Source: Elmis aenea
Taxonomy: Eukaryota; Arthropoda; Insecta; Coleoptera; Elmidae
Assembly: GCA_947652605.1 (NCBI GenBank)
Contig: OX393581.1
Span: forward strand, 53,335,003-53,399,002
Length of the DNA stretch: 64,000 nucleotides
Direction of reading: 5' to 3'
The position numbers and the translations under genes are program-made. Positions 10,801 to 21,900 of this stretch are shown one piece after another. Each line of letters opens with the position of its first letter. The stretch's first letter is position 1. Under the pieces are notes generated by a model. The model made no database searches, was not told the DNA's origin, and saw nothing but the letters and a program-made list of their open reading frames with translations.

Positions 10801-12476
10801 ACCCAACTATTATCTGTAGATTCCAATATAAATCACTTTGTATACAGCTAAAATAAATACATTTTTGTTAAGTCTATAGAAAAGTAATTCCAATTTTACT
10901 TGTATTTTACATATCGTGGTAGTTGTAAATTTTATCAAAGGGTTTCTTTTTGTTGTTATCACTGAGTCGATTTATTTAGCGTTTGCTTTGCTACTGAATG
11001 GAATACAATATTCAGTGTTATGTTAACAATGTTATCGGTTTTTAGACTCCAGGCAGTCTCTTGACAAATTCAATAACCCTAACAGGTCTGGTGTAGCGTG
11101 CGAGTTTTTTTTTGTTGCACATCAGTTTTGATTTTGATTCATTCTCAAGCAACGTAGGGAACTGAATAAGGGTGTACCAAAAACATGTGTACACACTTTT
11201 GTTGTTAAGATCCTTTCCATTTATTTACTTTTAATTCAATGAATTTATGTTTTATCGGTTATTTTAGATAACAGTTTAGAAATAAAAACATTGCATTTTA
11301 ATTTTTAAATCCTTAAATGTTGCAACATTTAAAAGTACTACTCAAAATGGACTTTATTCTCGTCTAGGCATTGCTAAAATTGTTGAGAAACTGATGTGCA
11401 AACTTTAAATATCAAGGTACCTATTGCAATTTTCTAAGATTGCCTGCCTTAACTTTGAAATAGTTGTAGCTTTTGACAAAAACTTAATCCCCCATAAATA
11501 AAAACCCATGGGTGGCAAGTCTCTTGAAGATTTCAACAATTCCTTGATCATAAAAGTCAGCATTTCAGGACTTTAGAAAATCCAATCTTTATTTGACCAT
11601 TAACTGTTAATTCATAATTTATTAAACAAAAATTGGGTAACAAAAAACGAAGGTTATTAACAAGTAAAAACATTTTTAGAACACTCTGTTTTGATTGAAA
11701 TTTCAAACTCAACAAGTTAATAGATATATGATTCTTTGGAAAGGCGTTAAAATATTGTAAAATAAAAATGTCGAAATTCAAATGCCCTTAGGAGTTTCTT
11801 AAAATTTAAGACGAAACCTGCCAAAAATTGTTTGAAAAAAAAATTGTGACCAGAAAAAAAAACTCGGTTCTTCTAGGACTACTCCAGTAATAAATGTTAA
11901 CTATGCTAGATAATTTTTGTAAATAGCTACATGACCTTGATTTGCTAAAAAGTTTTAAATAAAAACAGTAGCAGTAAGTTTATACTCCATCAACTTGTTA
12001 AAACATAGCTGTTTATTTTTTTCGTATATTCACACACAAATAATTAGGATCTTACAACAATATATACCACGTCTTTTAGTGATTAAATAATTTGCCGAAT
12101 AACGAATATGTTCTTGTTTATTATTACGTTGAGTGTAATTATCTTCATAAATATTTGTTAATTGTAGAGATTATTATGAAACGAGTTTTTTGTTAACCTA
12201 GTAATTTAAATGTAACAAAAAAATAACTGTACTACAACAGTTTTCATGTACGGCTTTGTTTTTTTTTTTGTGTTAATACTTTTGAAGATAAATTTGCAAC
12301 TAAAATAGCTAATGTTGCAAGTTGTAAGTATCGACTTTGCTGTAATTTGAATGTTTTTTTTTAATAGGTACTACTATCGTAGCAAGGTATTGTTGCCAGT
12401 GACAGGGAAAAGGCTGGTGTACAAGTTTGGACCTCGAGCAACAGGGTGGAAGACAGAGTGCCCTATTCTCTCTTAA
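1815..12476 (+). CDS. ESE-type ETS transcription factor (PNT + AT-hook + ETS), spliced, 280 aa
   Basis: Joining 1815-1847, 1904-1976, 6754-7017, 7961-8041, 8101-8187, 9505-9700 and 12368-12476 gives 843 nt in one open frame, with GT-AG at every junction. Residues about 47-120 form a PNT/SAM pointed domain, 165-170 (RPGRPR) an AT-hook, and 184-272 a full ETS winged-helix domain. R242 and R245 of the recognition helix are present in SRAMRYYY. This domain order and the YEKLSRAMRYYY and YKFG signatures match the ELF3/EHF/ELF5 (ESE) subfamily, whose members are about 265-370 aa. It should act in the nucleus as a sequence-specific activator or repressor at GGAA sites. The start chosen is the only ATG of the short first exon; a further 5' coding exon cannot be excluded. 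Intron 2 is 4.8 kb and holds an in-frame optional exon candidate (2114-2188). The gene converges on the cyclase gene downstream. Confidence 0.9.
1904..1976 (+). CDS. ETS gene coding exon 2
   Basis: Encodes residues 12-35 (DPQCISDLYNNSWNYDSDQY and on), acidic and aromatic, ahead of the PNT domain. It is flanked by TTTCAAG and a GTAAG donor and ends in phase 1, which fits the next recognised exon at 6754. Confidence 0.75.
2114..2188 (+). other. Possible optional in-frame exon of the ETS gene
   Basis: A 75-nt open stretch sits between a TTTACAG acceptor and a GTAAT donor. It is in the same phase (1-1) as its neighbours, so it would insert 25 residues (EEVTKNYITCVVLHKKFGGI and on) without breaking the frame. 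It has no known domain and a weak polypyrimidine tract. By chance alone a 25-codon open stretch is not rare, so this stays a candidate. Confidence 0.25.
2189..5254. other. ETS intron 2, left part
   Basis: Apart from the reverse-strand exon candidate (2749-3125), this is AT-rich intron sequence. Two small items are visible: TACAGGGTGTACC at 3342, a dispersed terminal motif seen many times in this window, and an 11-bp inverted repeat (ACTTTGAAAGA at 4046-4056, its complement at 4068-4078). No other exon was recognised. Confidence 0.5.
2749..3125 (-). CDS. Unrecognised coding-like exon on the reverse strand (2901-3048)
   Basis: Inside ETS intron 2, on the opposite strand, 3048-2901 reads as 48 residues ending in TAA. 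It includes KPDIFIKLKIPDDYKRLASR and LGLNEAHDQTPGMKPPVIAH, with codon use and GC content unlike the surrounding AT-rich DNA. It is preceded by an AG acceptor. The stop is followed at once by a GTAAAT donor, with a matching AG acceptor at 2785-2786 and a GTGAGT donor near 2747. A possible 17-nt microexon (3109-3125) would join in frame. I do not recognise the protein. It could be the 3' part of a small gene nested in the ETS intron or a relic of an unknown element. Confidence 0.3.
5290..6165 (+). pseudogene. Non-LTR retrotransposon (LINE) reverse-transcriptase relic
   Basis: The + strand encodes LGFLDMKKAFDKVPR (RT motif with the first catalytic Asp) and GVRQGGSL. After a frameshift come YMDELSRETKQ and, at about 5660-5690, AFADDIAM, the FADD catalytic motif. 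A deletion then leads into the C-terminal tail, TCGCETWMLSG, EQRQLGWLEHLQRLDSS and PVKIIWESK. Several stops and frameshifts make it non-functional. It resembles the RTE/L1-like LINEs common in insects. It inserted in ETS intron 2 in the sense direction. Confidence 0.75.
6158..6400 (-). pseudogene. Possible hAT-type (ZBED5-like) transposase fragment
   Basis: The reverse strand encodes an 80-residue ORF with WLEEKYINICTDDAQAMAKK followed by IKEVV. It resembles the ICTDGA-M-G...ARIKEV segment found in domesticated and mobile hAT transposases of the ZBED5/FAM200 kind, but with the glycine-rich part missing. It is too short and diverged to be active. Similarity is by eye only. Confidence 0.3.
6754..7017 (+). 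CDS. ETS gene coding exon 3 (PNT domain)
   Basis: Encodes residues 36-123. YDWSTSDIVNFICDEA, the NLENFAAISNETFRKMKKDDF stretch and DGELLYRSKENLF make up a complete pointed/SAM helix bundle, the protein-interaction module of ESE, PDEF and Pointed-type ETS factors. It is flanked by ATTTCAG and GTAAGT and is in phase 1 at both ends. An upstream ATG in the same frame at 6711 lies in intron and is not the likely start. Confidence 0.9.
7018..7960. other. ETS intron 3, with a perfect hairpin
   Basis: AT-rich intron with a GTAAGT donor and TTTACAG acceptor. The only structure seen is a perfect 16-bp inverted repeat at 7215-7250, listed separately. Confidence 0.6.
7215..7250. repeat. Perfect 16-bp palindromic stem with 4-base loop
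   Basis: CCCTTGACTATAATAT (7215-7230), AAGG loop, ATATTATAGTCAAGGG (7235-7250). The arms are perfectly complementary, so the RNA or single-stranded DNA would form a strong hairpin. The function is unknown. It may be the remnant of a palindromic element end or a structured intronic RNA. Confidence 0.8.
7961..8041 (+). CDS. ETS gene coding exon 4
   Basis: Encodes residues 124-150 (QYSPEIPFYGELNQDTLDRK and on), a linker between the PNT domain and the AT-hook. Both ends are in phase 1, with a GTGAGT donor. A second GTGAGC donor inside the exon (after TTTTACG) would shorten it and shift the frame, so the distal one is preferred. Confidence 0.85.
8101..8187 (+). CDS. ETS gene coding exon 5 (AT-hook)
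   Basis: Encodes residues 151-179 with NKRPGRPRSS, an AT-hook that would bind the minor groove of AT-rich DNA, followed by the basic run RRK. AT-hooks just ahead of the ETS domain are typical of ELF3/ESE proteins. The intron upstream is only 59 bp. Confidence 0.88.
8188..9504. other. ETS intron 5, no recognised feature
   Basis: 1.3 kb of AT-rich intron with a GTAAGC donor and TTACAG acceptor. The 66- and 77-residue reverse-strand ORFs in it are low-complexity Leu/Ile/Phe/Lys-rich translations and are not supported as genes. Confidence 0.6.
9505..9700 (+). CDS. ETS gene coding exon 6 (ETS domain, first part)
   Basis: Encodes residues 180-244. GRLWEFIRNLLLD, PSLIKWDNYNEGMFKFVQS, VAQLWGDRKKN and MNYEKLSRAM are the helices and strand of the ETS winged helix up to the recognition helix. 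The donor splits codon R245 in the middle of RAMRYYY, a split position that fits ETS genes. Confidence 0.95.
9701..12367. other. ETS intron 6
   Basis: 2.7 kb. Holds a jockey-like 3'-end relic (about 9973-10170, listed separately) and a GC-richer stretch at about 10490-10700 with GGGCGGAGC and a TTAAAA-type box, which might be an alternative promoter or an LTR remnant. The rest is plain AT-rich sequence. Confidence 0.5.
9973..10170 (-). mobile_element. Jockey-like LINE 3'-UTR fragment
   Basis: The stretch from GGTTTATAACAGTGCAATCT through TATAATATAAGTACACTAAT matches 27515-27680, which adjoins a jockey RT relic in the same orientation. It ends on the left in an (ATT)n run, which on the reverse strand is the LINE's A/T tail. 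It is a 5'-truncated copy with no coding part. Confidence 0.6.
12368..12476 (+). CDS. ETS gene last coding exon (ETS domain end and stop)
   Basis: Encodes residues 245-280: YYYRSKVLLPVTGKRLVYKF then GPRATGWKTECPILS and TAA at 12474-12476. This is the wing of the ETS domain. The protein ends only a few residues after it, as in ELF3, EHF and ELF5. Acceptor: T-rich tract then AATAG. Confidence 0.93.
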
Positions 12477-12663
12477 ACAATAAGTACATGTCATCTGTAC
12501 TAAATATTCGTTTTAAAATACTTTATTTAGCTTGTACGTATTACGCTTCATGCAAACAGATTGTCCCAGAAGATCATAACCATCTCTATCGTAGTTGTTT
12601 TTCTCTTGAAATTCTTTCAATACAACCCCTAAAAGTCTACCGTTAATTTAGGTATAGATTTGA

Positions 12664-12669
12664 AATAAA
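12664..12669 (+). terminator. Candidate poly(A) signal of the ETS gene
   Basis: AATAAA 188 bp after the ETS stop codon. Other AATAAA words follow in this AT-rich stretch, for example near 12823, so the choice is tentative. Confidence 0.35.
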
Positions 12670-15141
12670 AATTAAACGAAAAATTCTTGAGAACGTGCGA
12701 GATTATTTAGATTTGAAAGGTGGCCATAAAAAACTACTTCATTTTGTTTAAAAACCAAAAACTCACTACAAACTCTCACCTAAACACATAGGTACATATC
12801 GAAATAATATCCACACCTGTCAAATAAAATTTTGCATATAAAAGTATTCAAATGTTTGTATCAGTAGAGAGATAAGAATGTGTACTCTCTGCCCTGGTAA
12901 TTATCAATGGGACACTGTGTATGCTTTTACCAAAGATATAATAAAAGTATTAGATAGGGTGTTTACCTGATTTATATGTTTATTTATAGTTTTACAAGGC
13001 TATTTTGCTAAGTATGCTTACCATTAAGTAAACATCGATTTTTCTGTGCTTCTGTAGCTGACGATTTTGCGCTTAATCTTCAGCCAAAATTATTGTGATT
13101 TTAAGCTAAATTAAAATAGATTAGAATTAATAATACAATTTTGTTAACTATATTTTCCAGTTGATAAAATGTTTTGATAATTTAATGCTTATAATGCTTG
13201 GTTTTTGTACGTATGTTAAAATAGTTTCTGGACAAAAATAGCTACTCAGTTTACTTCTGTCGCCTATTAGAATTTATACAACAGCAGTACATACATAGAT
13301 TTTACGAAAAAATTTCAAAGGCTACTCGTTATTGAGATGCTAACAATTATTCATCTCTCTGTTTGTCCAAATAACGATGAATAAATTCACAATTAATACA
13401 AAAAGTTTATTTAAAAATCACCTACATTTTTTTTCTTAAGATCTCTTGTCGAAGTGCGAAATAAATTTCAAAATTCTCGTCTCTTTATCAGGCGCTTATT
13501 TATTTATGTGGTAAATAGATAAACCGATAAAGCTGCAACTGACGAAGACGAGAGTCTTGAAAATGGTCTAGGATTTCTATAAGGAAAGATTAGTGATTTT
13601 TAATTAAGCTTTTTTATATTAATAAATTCTGTACTTATAAATAATCCACCTATTTCATAATAATTGACAACAATAGTCTGAATTGTTTCTGAATTTTTTT
13701 ATGGATATTTTTTTATCGTTATTTGCGCTAACTGAGGGTAAGTAATTGTTAGCTGGGCTCTCTGTAACGAAGTCTCGAGCTAGTTGATGTAGCTCAAAAA
13801 TTTTTGAAAATGGTGCAAAGACCCCACTCGCGCTTTTTCAATTATTGATGGATTTTTTTTATCGTTAGGCGAACTGAGGTGAATTGTTAGTTAATGTCTC
13901 ATGATAGGCGTATTAAGTTTGCTGTCAATTGTTTCAGTCCAAAAATTTTTCGTTTTTTTTTTCAAAAATGTGTGAAAACTCCTTAAATTTTAGATAGGAC
14001 TGTTTTTTTTATCATTACTTGTTCGTAGTGGGGGTGATTAAAAGTAAGGGAAAGTCTCAAGTAAGTGTTAGAAATTGGTGAAGTCTAAAAACATTCTATA
14101 TTTCCCGAAAATATTGCAAAGACTTTCAAAAAGAGTAACAGGAATATATCATAATTTTTTAAACTTAAATTGAAGATGGGATTATAAAGAACAACTGGTA
14201 TTAGAGTATCTCTAATAAATGTATGAAGTCAGAAGTCAATTGCTTTGGTTAAGTTTATTTTGATTGTTTTACAGAGATTTTAAAGACTTGATTTTTAAAA
14301 ATTTATGATAGAGGTAAATTTTTCTTTACTAGTTTTTAATAAGTTAAATAAAATTAACTTTTAATGTCAAGCGAATTATATTCAAGTCTTAGTTTGTATA
14401 ATAAAATCGTATATAAGGAGCAAAATATACGATTTTTTGTGCTGAAATATTGTTATATTTATCCACTTATGAGACTTACATCTCGTAACAACATACAAAA
14501 TGAATTATAGATCGAACGAATTGGTCCATGTTCATTGAGCCATACAAATTTACTTTATTAAAATATAACCTTTGTACAATCACTTTTAAGTCTATCCTTT
14601 CACATTATGAACTGTCTTTTTTATATTAAATAAATTATATATTGACAACTATTTTAAACAATTATTGCCTACAATGTTGCTGTAGTTTATTTATATTATG
14701 TATCTGTACGCAACTTTAGACATATACTAGTAACTGAAAATTGTTACATTATTAACAATAAATGCAAATACCTAGAAAAAACATTTATTTTGTTCTGAGT
14801 GTTTCTTCAGCTACTGCTTCTCCCAATTTTTAAGTTATTTAGGTTATATTGTTTGAGACGTCTGTTCCAAATTTAAATGTTACAATTAAAAATCAGTATT
14901 TCAGTCAATGTTCTTTGCTGGAAACTGAAAATAAAATTTTAGGCAATAAGATTTTGGAGTGCTTTTGTTTGACAACCTTGTGCATGGAATTATTAAAACG
15001 TTGCGCAGATTTTGGGGTCCTTAAAAGGAAGAAGTCCCACATGCGCTCGAAATGCGTCTAGATCTAAATACTTCCCTGGAAGGTGTCAAAAAAATCATAG
15101 TAGCAAAAGTGTTAGATATTTTAAGAAAGTGTTAATCGAAA
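12670..15141. other. Intergenic region between the convergent ETS and cyclase genes
   Basis: No coding exon was recognised. It contains a degenerate three-copy tandem repeat (13,690-14,150). The small ORFs (for example 14849-15061) are unsupported. Confidence 0.5.
13690..14150. repeat. Degenerate tandem repeat, about 152-bp unit, three copies
   Basis: Three successive units each start with a T-run plus ATCGTTA/ATCATTA, then (CG)AACTGAGG-like and GTTAG-like words, and end in a run of A/T before 'TTTTTCAA' or 'TTTTTCAAAAATG'. Unit starts fall near 13,698, 13,850 and 14,003. The copies are strongly diverged. Confidence 0.45.
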
Positions 15142-15147
15142 TTTATT
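15142..15147 (-). terminator. Candidate poly(A) signal of the Gyc88E-type gene
   Basis: TTTATT on the + strand (AATAAA on the - strand), 269 bp downstream of the cyclase stop codon. It gives a plausible 3' UTR of about 290 nt with no better candidate nearer the stop. Confidence 0.4.
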
Positions 15148-15415
15148 AAATAAATCCCTTTTTAGAACACGAGGTAAGCGCCAAAATTTCGCGGCCTGAC
15201 ATAGACATAGAGATACAAAAGGATCCGATTAAGATGAAGATAAAAGTAATAAGGAATCAAGGTTTCATAATGCGGAACAAACGTCTTGGTTATCAACATT
15301 AGTATAGCTGATCTAATTTGATTTTGTATATCAGTGCCTTGGTTAATATTTGTTTGTCTACGGTTATCTAACTCAAGACATCCCGTGAATTGTTAAACTA
15401 ACCGTGTGACTAGTC

Positions 15416-15975
15416 TTATAGTAAAGCACATGCATTACTTTGCAGCCTATGCTTCCCCGGATTAAAGCCAGAACAACATTGTTGATGTATTTGAGCTTTA
15501 CCAAGATGATGGTTGTGACTATTACCAACATTATTTCCTACATGATTTTTCGCATTGTTTCCACAAATATCACCATCGCTTTTCGAAGTAGTTGCAACTG
15601 TGTTATTGGCATCTTTGTATTCGTTTTTGTTATTAGTTTGTTCGTGATTGCAATATGCGCAGTAGTTCTTGTATTGCGGCGCGTTTGGGTCGATTATCTG
15701 GCCGTCTGAGATTTTCTTGACCATGACTCCTGGCGCCGACGACGAAGTGGACGCCCTCCTCGAGTAGCTGAGGTCTGAGCTGTTTCGTCCCACTTTCGGC
15801 GGGGCCGTGGAATTTTTGAAGTTGATGTAAGCTGGCGACGAAGGCGCTGTTTCGTCTATGAAGCCGCCGTGATCGCTTATCATCGATCCAAAAACGTTGG
15901 AAGGTGAAGTATGGAAACTTGGTCCTTCAACAGCGGATGAAGGATACAATGCTCCAGTTGAGTTAGAACGAGATT
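15416..15975 (-). CDS. Gyc88E: Gyc88E-type exon 12 (C-terminal tail and stop)
   Basis: Encodes residues 659-844, downstream of the catalytic domain: Ser/Pro-rich at first ([20 protein letters not shown]), then [15 protein letters not shown], Asn/His-rich runs and QQCCSGFN, ending NACALL before TAA at 15416-15418. Long C-terminal extensions are a feature of insect Gyc88E/beta-3 cyclases. The paired Cys (CAYC, QCC) might bind metal, but this is inference. The + strand 89-aa ORF here is a shadow. Confidence 0.9.
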
Positions 15976-18900
15976 CTGAATAATATGAACACGTTAAATA
16001 TAATGTTTCAAAAATTAACAAAAAATTGAATGTTTTGAGATATATAATTCAATAATATTCAATTTCTGCATAATCACCCTCTTTTTCAATACACTTCAAA
16101 TGCATAGTACTTGCGTTTTTCCATTTGTTATCAACTATTTAACGCCGTAAATATTTGTGACCTATTAATCCTTTTTCCAGCTGACTGATCTGGGTAGTTA
16201 ACAATTTTTTTCAAATACTTTTTTTATTACAATAATGCATTTATTATTTAAAATTTGGACGAAATAAGGATGAAATATTGATAAATATTGATTCATAATA
16301 TAAATGTGTGGTTCACATGTGTGTTGGACTGCTATAGGAGGATTGACCTCCCCCTCTTCAGCCGTTAGAGGTACAAGGATAGTGGGTAAAGTGTGAATAG
16401 TCAAGGATGGGCAAAGATAGGTGGAAGTTCTGCCACAGCATTTTCCCTAACTGTAGAGGAAACCACCGAAATCTCTACAATGACAGTCGGCCCTGGGATT
16501 CGTACCCATGACCTCCCGATTGCAAGTAAGGTTGCTTACACAACCAGCCATCGAGCTCGTATGAGATAAATATTTACCTTTAGAACTAGTCGAATCTTTA
16601 ATAGGTGAACTAGCAATGCTTCGTCTAGCAACGTCTTGAAACGTAATTGGTGAGTAAACGCCAGTTCGTCGGTCGTCATAAAGACTTAGACGATGTCTCT
16701 CTAGCTCGAAATCTGGAACTGGAGGATCCAAGGACCTATGAATGGGCGTTCTTGCTTCTCGCTGTTGCAGCCAATAAGTTTTCATATTTCCTAAGTCAAT
16801 AAATAAAAAATAAAATTAATATTTGCTACGAAACATTTCCTGGCAAATGATGATTAAATTGTGTTCCATGCCAAAGACAATTTTAAGAGCTCCTAAATAA
16901 CATACTTGGAAAAGTAACAAAATAATCAAAATGGACTTGTTACCCTCTAATAATTTTGTAATAAACACCAACGTTTTCTCTCTAAAACTATGAAAGTTTC
17001 AGAACTATAAGGATTTTACTTGCAAATAAATAATTTTGTCTTTGACAATTTCGTTTTGAAACGTAAAGGGTTTCACGTAACACCTAGATATGTGTATAAC
17101 TTGTTGTTTATATTGTCACTTATTGTAATGGTCACATTTATATTTTATTGGTCATAACGATTAAATTGAACGCGGTTTATTAGTGCCACTGTGTCCCAAA
17201 TTTTGATCAATGCGCACCAGAAATTCAGCAATTCATTTAAAGTGGATATTACCAATATTAATTGTTCAGTAAATTATGCTTTATGCAAACCTTGGTTGTT
17301 AGTTTAGCATTAAAATGGAAATATTGGTGTATGAAATCACTTTAATTGTATAATTTGTACAAAAACTGTTTAATGAATAGTAACTGTGCCATTTTGTACC
17401 ATAATACAAATTTACGAGCATAAATGCTTTACATCATGTTATAATCGGCAATACTACGTTAAGTTTTTTATTAAATTTATCCTTCACGAAACATAAAAAA
17501 AGAGATTTTGTGTGGTCAGTTTGATATAATACACAACTATTAAAATCATTAAAAAATAAGAACGCTGTAAAACAAAGCACTTAAAAGATTGCCAGGTTGT
17601 TAAGCTCATGAAATATTTGGTTAATTTGACACTGCGTTATTCGAACTGAAAGATTTATCATTTCGCACTTTCGCCCTTTAGTTCATTTGTAACTTCGTTA
17701 AGAAATTGTCATCTCGTTTCAGTTTAATTTTTAGACTCAGCTGAACAATAAAGATCCTGGATTTCTTTGTGTTTAATTGGATAGCGATTTTCTTTTTCCG
17801 AATTACCTTATGGCAATCCTTTATTAAAGACTTGAGGATTCTTATGTTGGTTGGTTCATGAGATTAGATTATTAATTTAGTTTTAAAGTTTATGTGGTTG
17901 TCCAAACGATTTTTATTTTAGGTTAAAGTGCTCTTAAACTCAGCCCATTAATTTATTTTTTATGTTATTACGTCGACTGTGGGCTTTCCTGAGCGATATA
18001 TAAGAAATTAAATCGTTCTGTCGTTTCAAGATTAAATTAATAGCACTTTTTATGAGAAAGCTTTGCAAAAACCAAATATATTAAAGAGGTTTATACTAAA
18101 ACATAATGTTACAGACAATAAAGCAAAAGATTATTATTTAATGAAAGGTTTATTTCAGCCAAGTGAAAGTGTTTTAATTCCCAAATTTTTGCTGGCACAT
18201 TAACTTTTCTTTTTTATCGTATACATCCGAAAATTTACTGTGATTAAACGATTGTTCTGTGAATTATAGCTTCATTCATGTGATATGTTGATTTCTTCAA
18301 AAAGTTTTACAGTTTAAAACTGTAAATCTTATATTTCCCTCACCTTTTCCCTTAACTTGAATTTCCCCTCGTTCCTTGACCCGATAAGACCTCGGTAGAA
18401 GTTCCTTCGTCGACTGAGATATGTGTATCTTCATCGCTTCACTCGTGGACTCCATTCTTGACGCTGTATTTACGCTATCCCCGAAGAGACAATATCTTGG
18501 CATCTTGAGACCGACTATACCGGCAACCACGGCCCCTGAATGGACGCCGACTCTTATCTGTAGATGTTGACCTATTCAAAAAATACAAAAGATCTAATTT
18601 AGCAAATTGTCTGCGAAAGGTAATTGCGGATTATTTTTGAAAGGATTTTTTCGACACCCACAGGGGAATGTGTTAAGATGTAGCGCAGAGCAATAAAGGA
18701 TGTGAAATATGGTTGATTAAAAGTGAGAATTATATCTAGATTATGTTGCCGAATTATTTTAAACAAAGAATAATGATCAAAAAAATTGTTGACAATTTCG
18801 TAACCTATAAATATTATAAATCATGTCCCATACCTACACTCATTATTTCTTGAGTTACTTTGATTTAAATATTTTATTTTTAAAAATGGTGGAGGTGCCG

Positions 18901-21900
18901 GGTTATTATACCAAAGTAATACAAATTAATTAATATCTCTGTTATTACAGTAGATACAAAAAAGTTTTAAATACAAAAGTTGTTTGCGTAGATAAGCTTC
19001 GTATTTCAAAATTATTTACAAATATACCGAGTGTTTGGTTTTTGAGAACCGACTTGCAACTTTGCTATTTCAAATACAACAACCTGTATATTTTTACGTT
19101 TTCTTGAAGACAATTCAATTACCTTAAAAAAACATTAAGCATGTCCTATACCTAAACTCAATATTTCACGAGTTATTACGAATTTAATATTTTATATTAC
19201 AAAATGGTGGAGGTGCCGGGTATTTAAGTAAAGTAATACAAATTAATTAATATCTCTGTTATTAGAGTAGATACAAAAAAGTTTTTAATACAAAAGTTGT
19301 TTGCATAGATGAGCTTCGTATTTCAAAATTATTTACAAATATACCGAGTGTTTGGTTTTTGAGAATCGACATGCAACTTTGCTATTTCAAATACAACACC
19401 CTGTATATTTTTACGTTTTCTTGTAAACAATTCAATTGCCTTCCAAAAACATTTAGCATATCCTATACCTAAACTCAATATTTCACGAGTTATTACGAAT
19501 TTAATATTTTATATTACAAAATGGTGGAGGTGCCGGGTATTTAAGTAAAGTAATACAAATTAATTAATATCTCTGTTATTACAGTAGATACAAAAAAGTT
19601 TTAAATACAAAAGTTGTTTGCATAGATAAGCTTCGTATTTCAAAATTATTTACAAATATACCGAGTGTTTGGTTTTTGAGAACCGACTTGCAACTTTGCT
19701 ATTTCAAATACAACACCCTGTATATTTTTACGTTTTCTTGAAGACAATTCAATTACCTTAAAAAAACATTAAGCATGTCCTATACCTAAACTCAATATTT
19801 CACGAGTTATTACGAATTTAATATTTTATATTACAAAATGGTGGAGGTGCCGGGTATTTAAGTAAAGTAATACAAATTAATTAATATCTCTGTTATTAGA
19901 GTAGATACAAAAAAGTTTTTAATACAAAAGTTGTTTGCATAGATGAGCTTCGTATTTCAAAATTATTTACAAATATACCGAGTGTTTGGTTTTTGAGAAT
20001 CGACATGCAACTTTGCTATTTCAAATACAACACCCTGTATATTTTTACGTTTTCTTGTAAACAATTCAATTGCCTTCCAAAAACATTTAGCATATCCTAT
20101 ACCTAAACTCAATATTTCACGAGTTATTACGAATTTAATATTTTATATTACAAAATGGTGGAGGTGCCGGGTATTTAAGTAAAGTAATACAAATTAATTA
20201 ATATCTCTGTTATTATAGTAGAAAGTTGTTTGTATAGACGAGCTTCGTATTTTAAAATTATTTATAAATATACCGGGTGTTTAGTTTTTGAGGACCGACA
20301 TGCAACTTTGGTATTTTAAATACAACACCCTGAATATTTTTACGTTTTCTTGTAGATAATTCAATTGCCTTCAAAAAACATTAAGCATGTCCTATACCTA
20401 AACTCAGTATTTCACGAGTTATTACGAATTTAATTTTTTTATATTACATAATGGTGGAGGTGCCGGGTATTTAAGTACAGTAATACAAATTAATTAATAT
20501 CTCTGTTATTATATTAGATACAAAAAAGTTTTAAATACAAAAGTTGGTTGTATAGACGAGCTTCGTATTTTAAAATTATTTACAAATATACCGGGTGTTT
20601 AATTTTGAGGACCGACATGCAACTTTGCTATTTCAAATACAACACCCTGTATATTTTTACGTTTTCTTGTAGATAATTCAATTGCCTTCAAAAAACATTA
20701 AGCATGTGTTATACCTAAACTCAGTATTTCACGAGTTATTACGAATTTAATTTTTTTATATTACATAATGGTGGAGGTGCCGGGTATTTAAGTACAGTAA
20801 TACAAATTAATTAATATCTCTGTTATTATCGTAGATATAAAAAAGTTTTAAATACAAAAGTTGGTTGTATAGACGAGCTTCGTATTTTAAAATTATTTAC
20901 AAATATACCGGGTGTTTAATTTTTGAGGACCGACATGCAACTTTGGTATTTTAAATAGAACACCCTGTATATTTTTACGTTTTCTTGTAGAAAATTCAAT
21001 TGCCTTCAAAAAACATTAAGCATGTTCTATACCCTAAACTCAGTATTTCACGAGTTATTACGAATTTAATTTTTTTATATTACATAATGGTGGAGGTGCC
21101 GGGTATCTAAGTAAAGTAATACAAATTAATTAATATCTCTGTTATTATATTAGATACAAAAAAGTTTTAAACACAAAAGTTGTTTGTATAGACGAGCTTC
21201 GTATTTTAAAATTATTTACAAATATACGGGGTGTTTAGTTTTCGAGAACCGACATGCAACTTTGGTATTTTAAATAGAACACCCTGTATATTTTTACGTT
21301 TTCTTGTAGATAATTCAATTGCCTTCAAAAAACATTAAGCAAGTCTTATACCTAAACTCAATATTTCACGAGTTATTACGAATTTAATTTTTTTATATTA
21401 CATAATGGTGGAGGTGCTGGGTATTTAACCAAAGAATTGCTAATTAAATTAATATCTCTGTTATTAGAGTAGATACAAAAAAGTTTTTAATACAAAAGTT
21501 GTTTGCATATATGAGCTTCGCATTTCAACATTGTTTATAAATATACCGAGTGTTTAGTTTTCGAGAACCAACATGCAACTTTGTTATTTTAAATACAACA
21601 CCCTGTATATTGTTACGTTATCTTGTAAAGAATATAATTTTCAACAAAAAACTTTAAGCATGTCCTATACCTAAACTCAATATTTCACGAGTTATTACGA
21701 ATTTAAAAATTTATATTACAAAATGGTGGAGGTGTCGTGTATTTAACTAAAGTAATGCAAATTAATTTTAACCGAAGTAGGTACCTAATACAAATTAATT
21801 AATATCTCTATTATTAGAGTAAAATACAAAAAAAAACTAAATACAAAAGTTGTTTGCATAGATGAGCTTCGTATTTCAAAATTATTTACAAGTATACAGT

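Noticed and set aside
15440..15709. 89-aa + strand ORF
   Set aside because: It lies antisense over the last exon of the cyclase, which is clearly coding on the other strand.
16495..16558. Possible functional tRNA gene
   Set aside because: A- and B-box-like words are present but no acceptor stem closes the cloverleaf, and target duplications show it is the head of a SINE.
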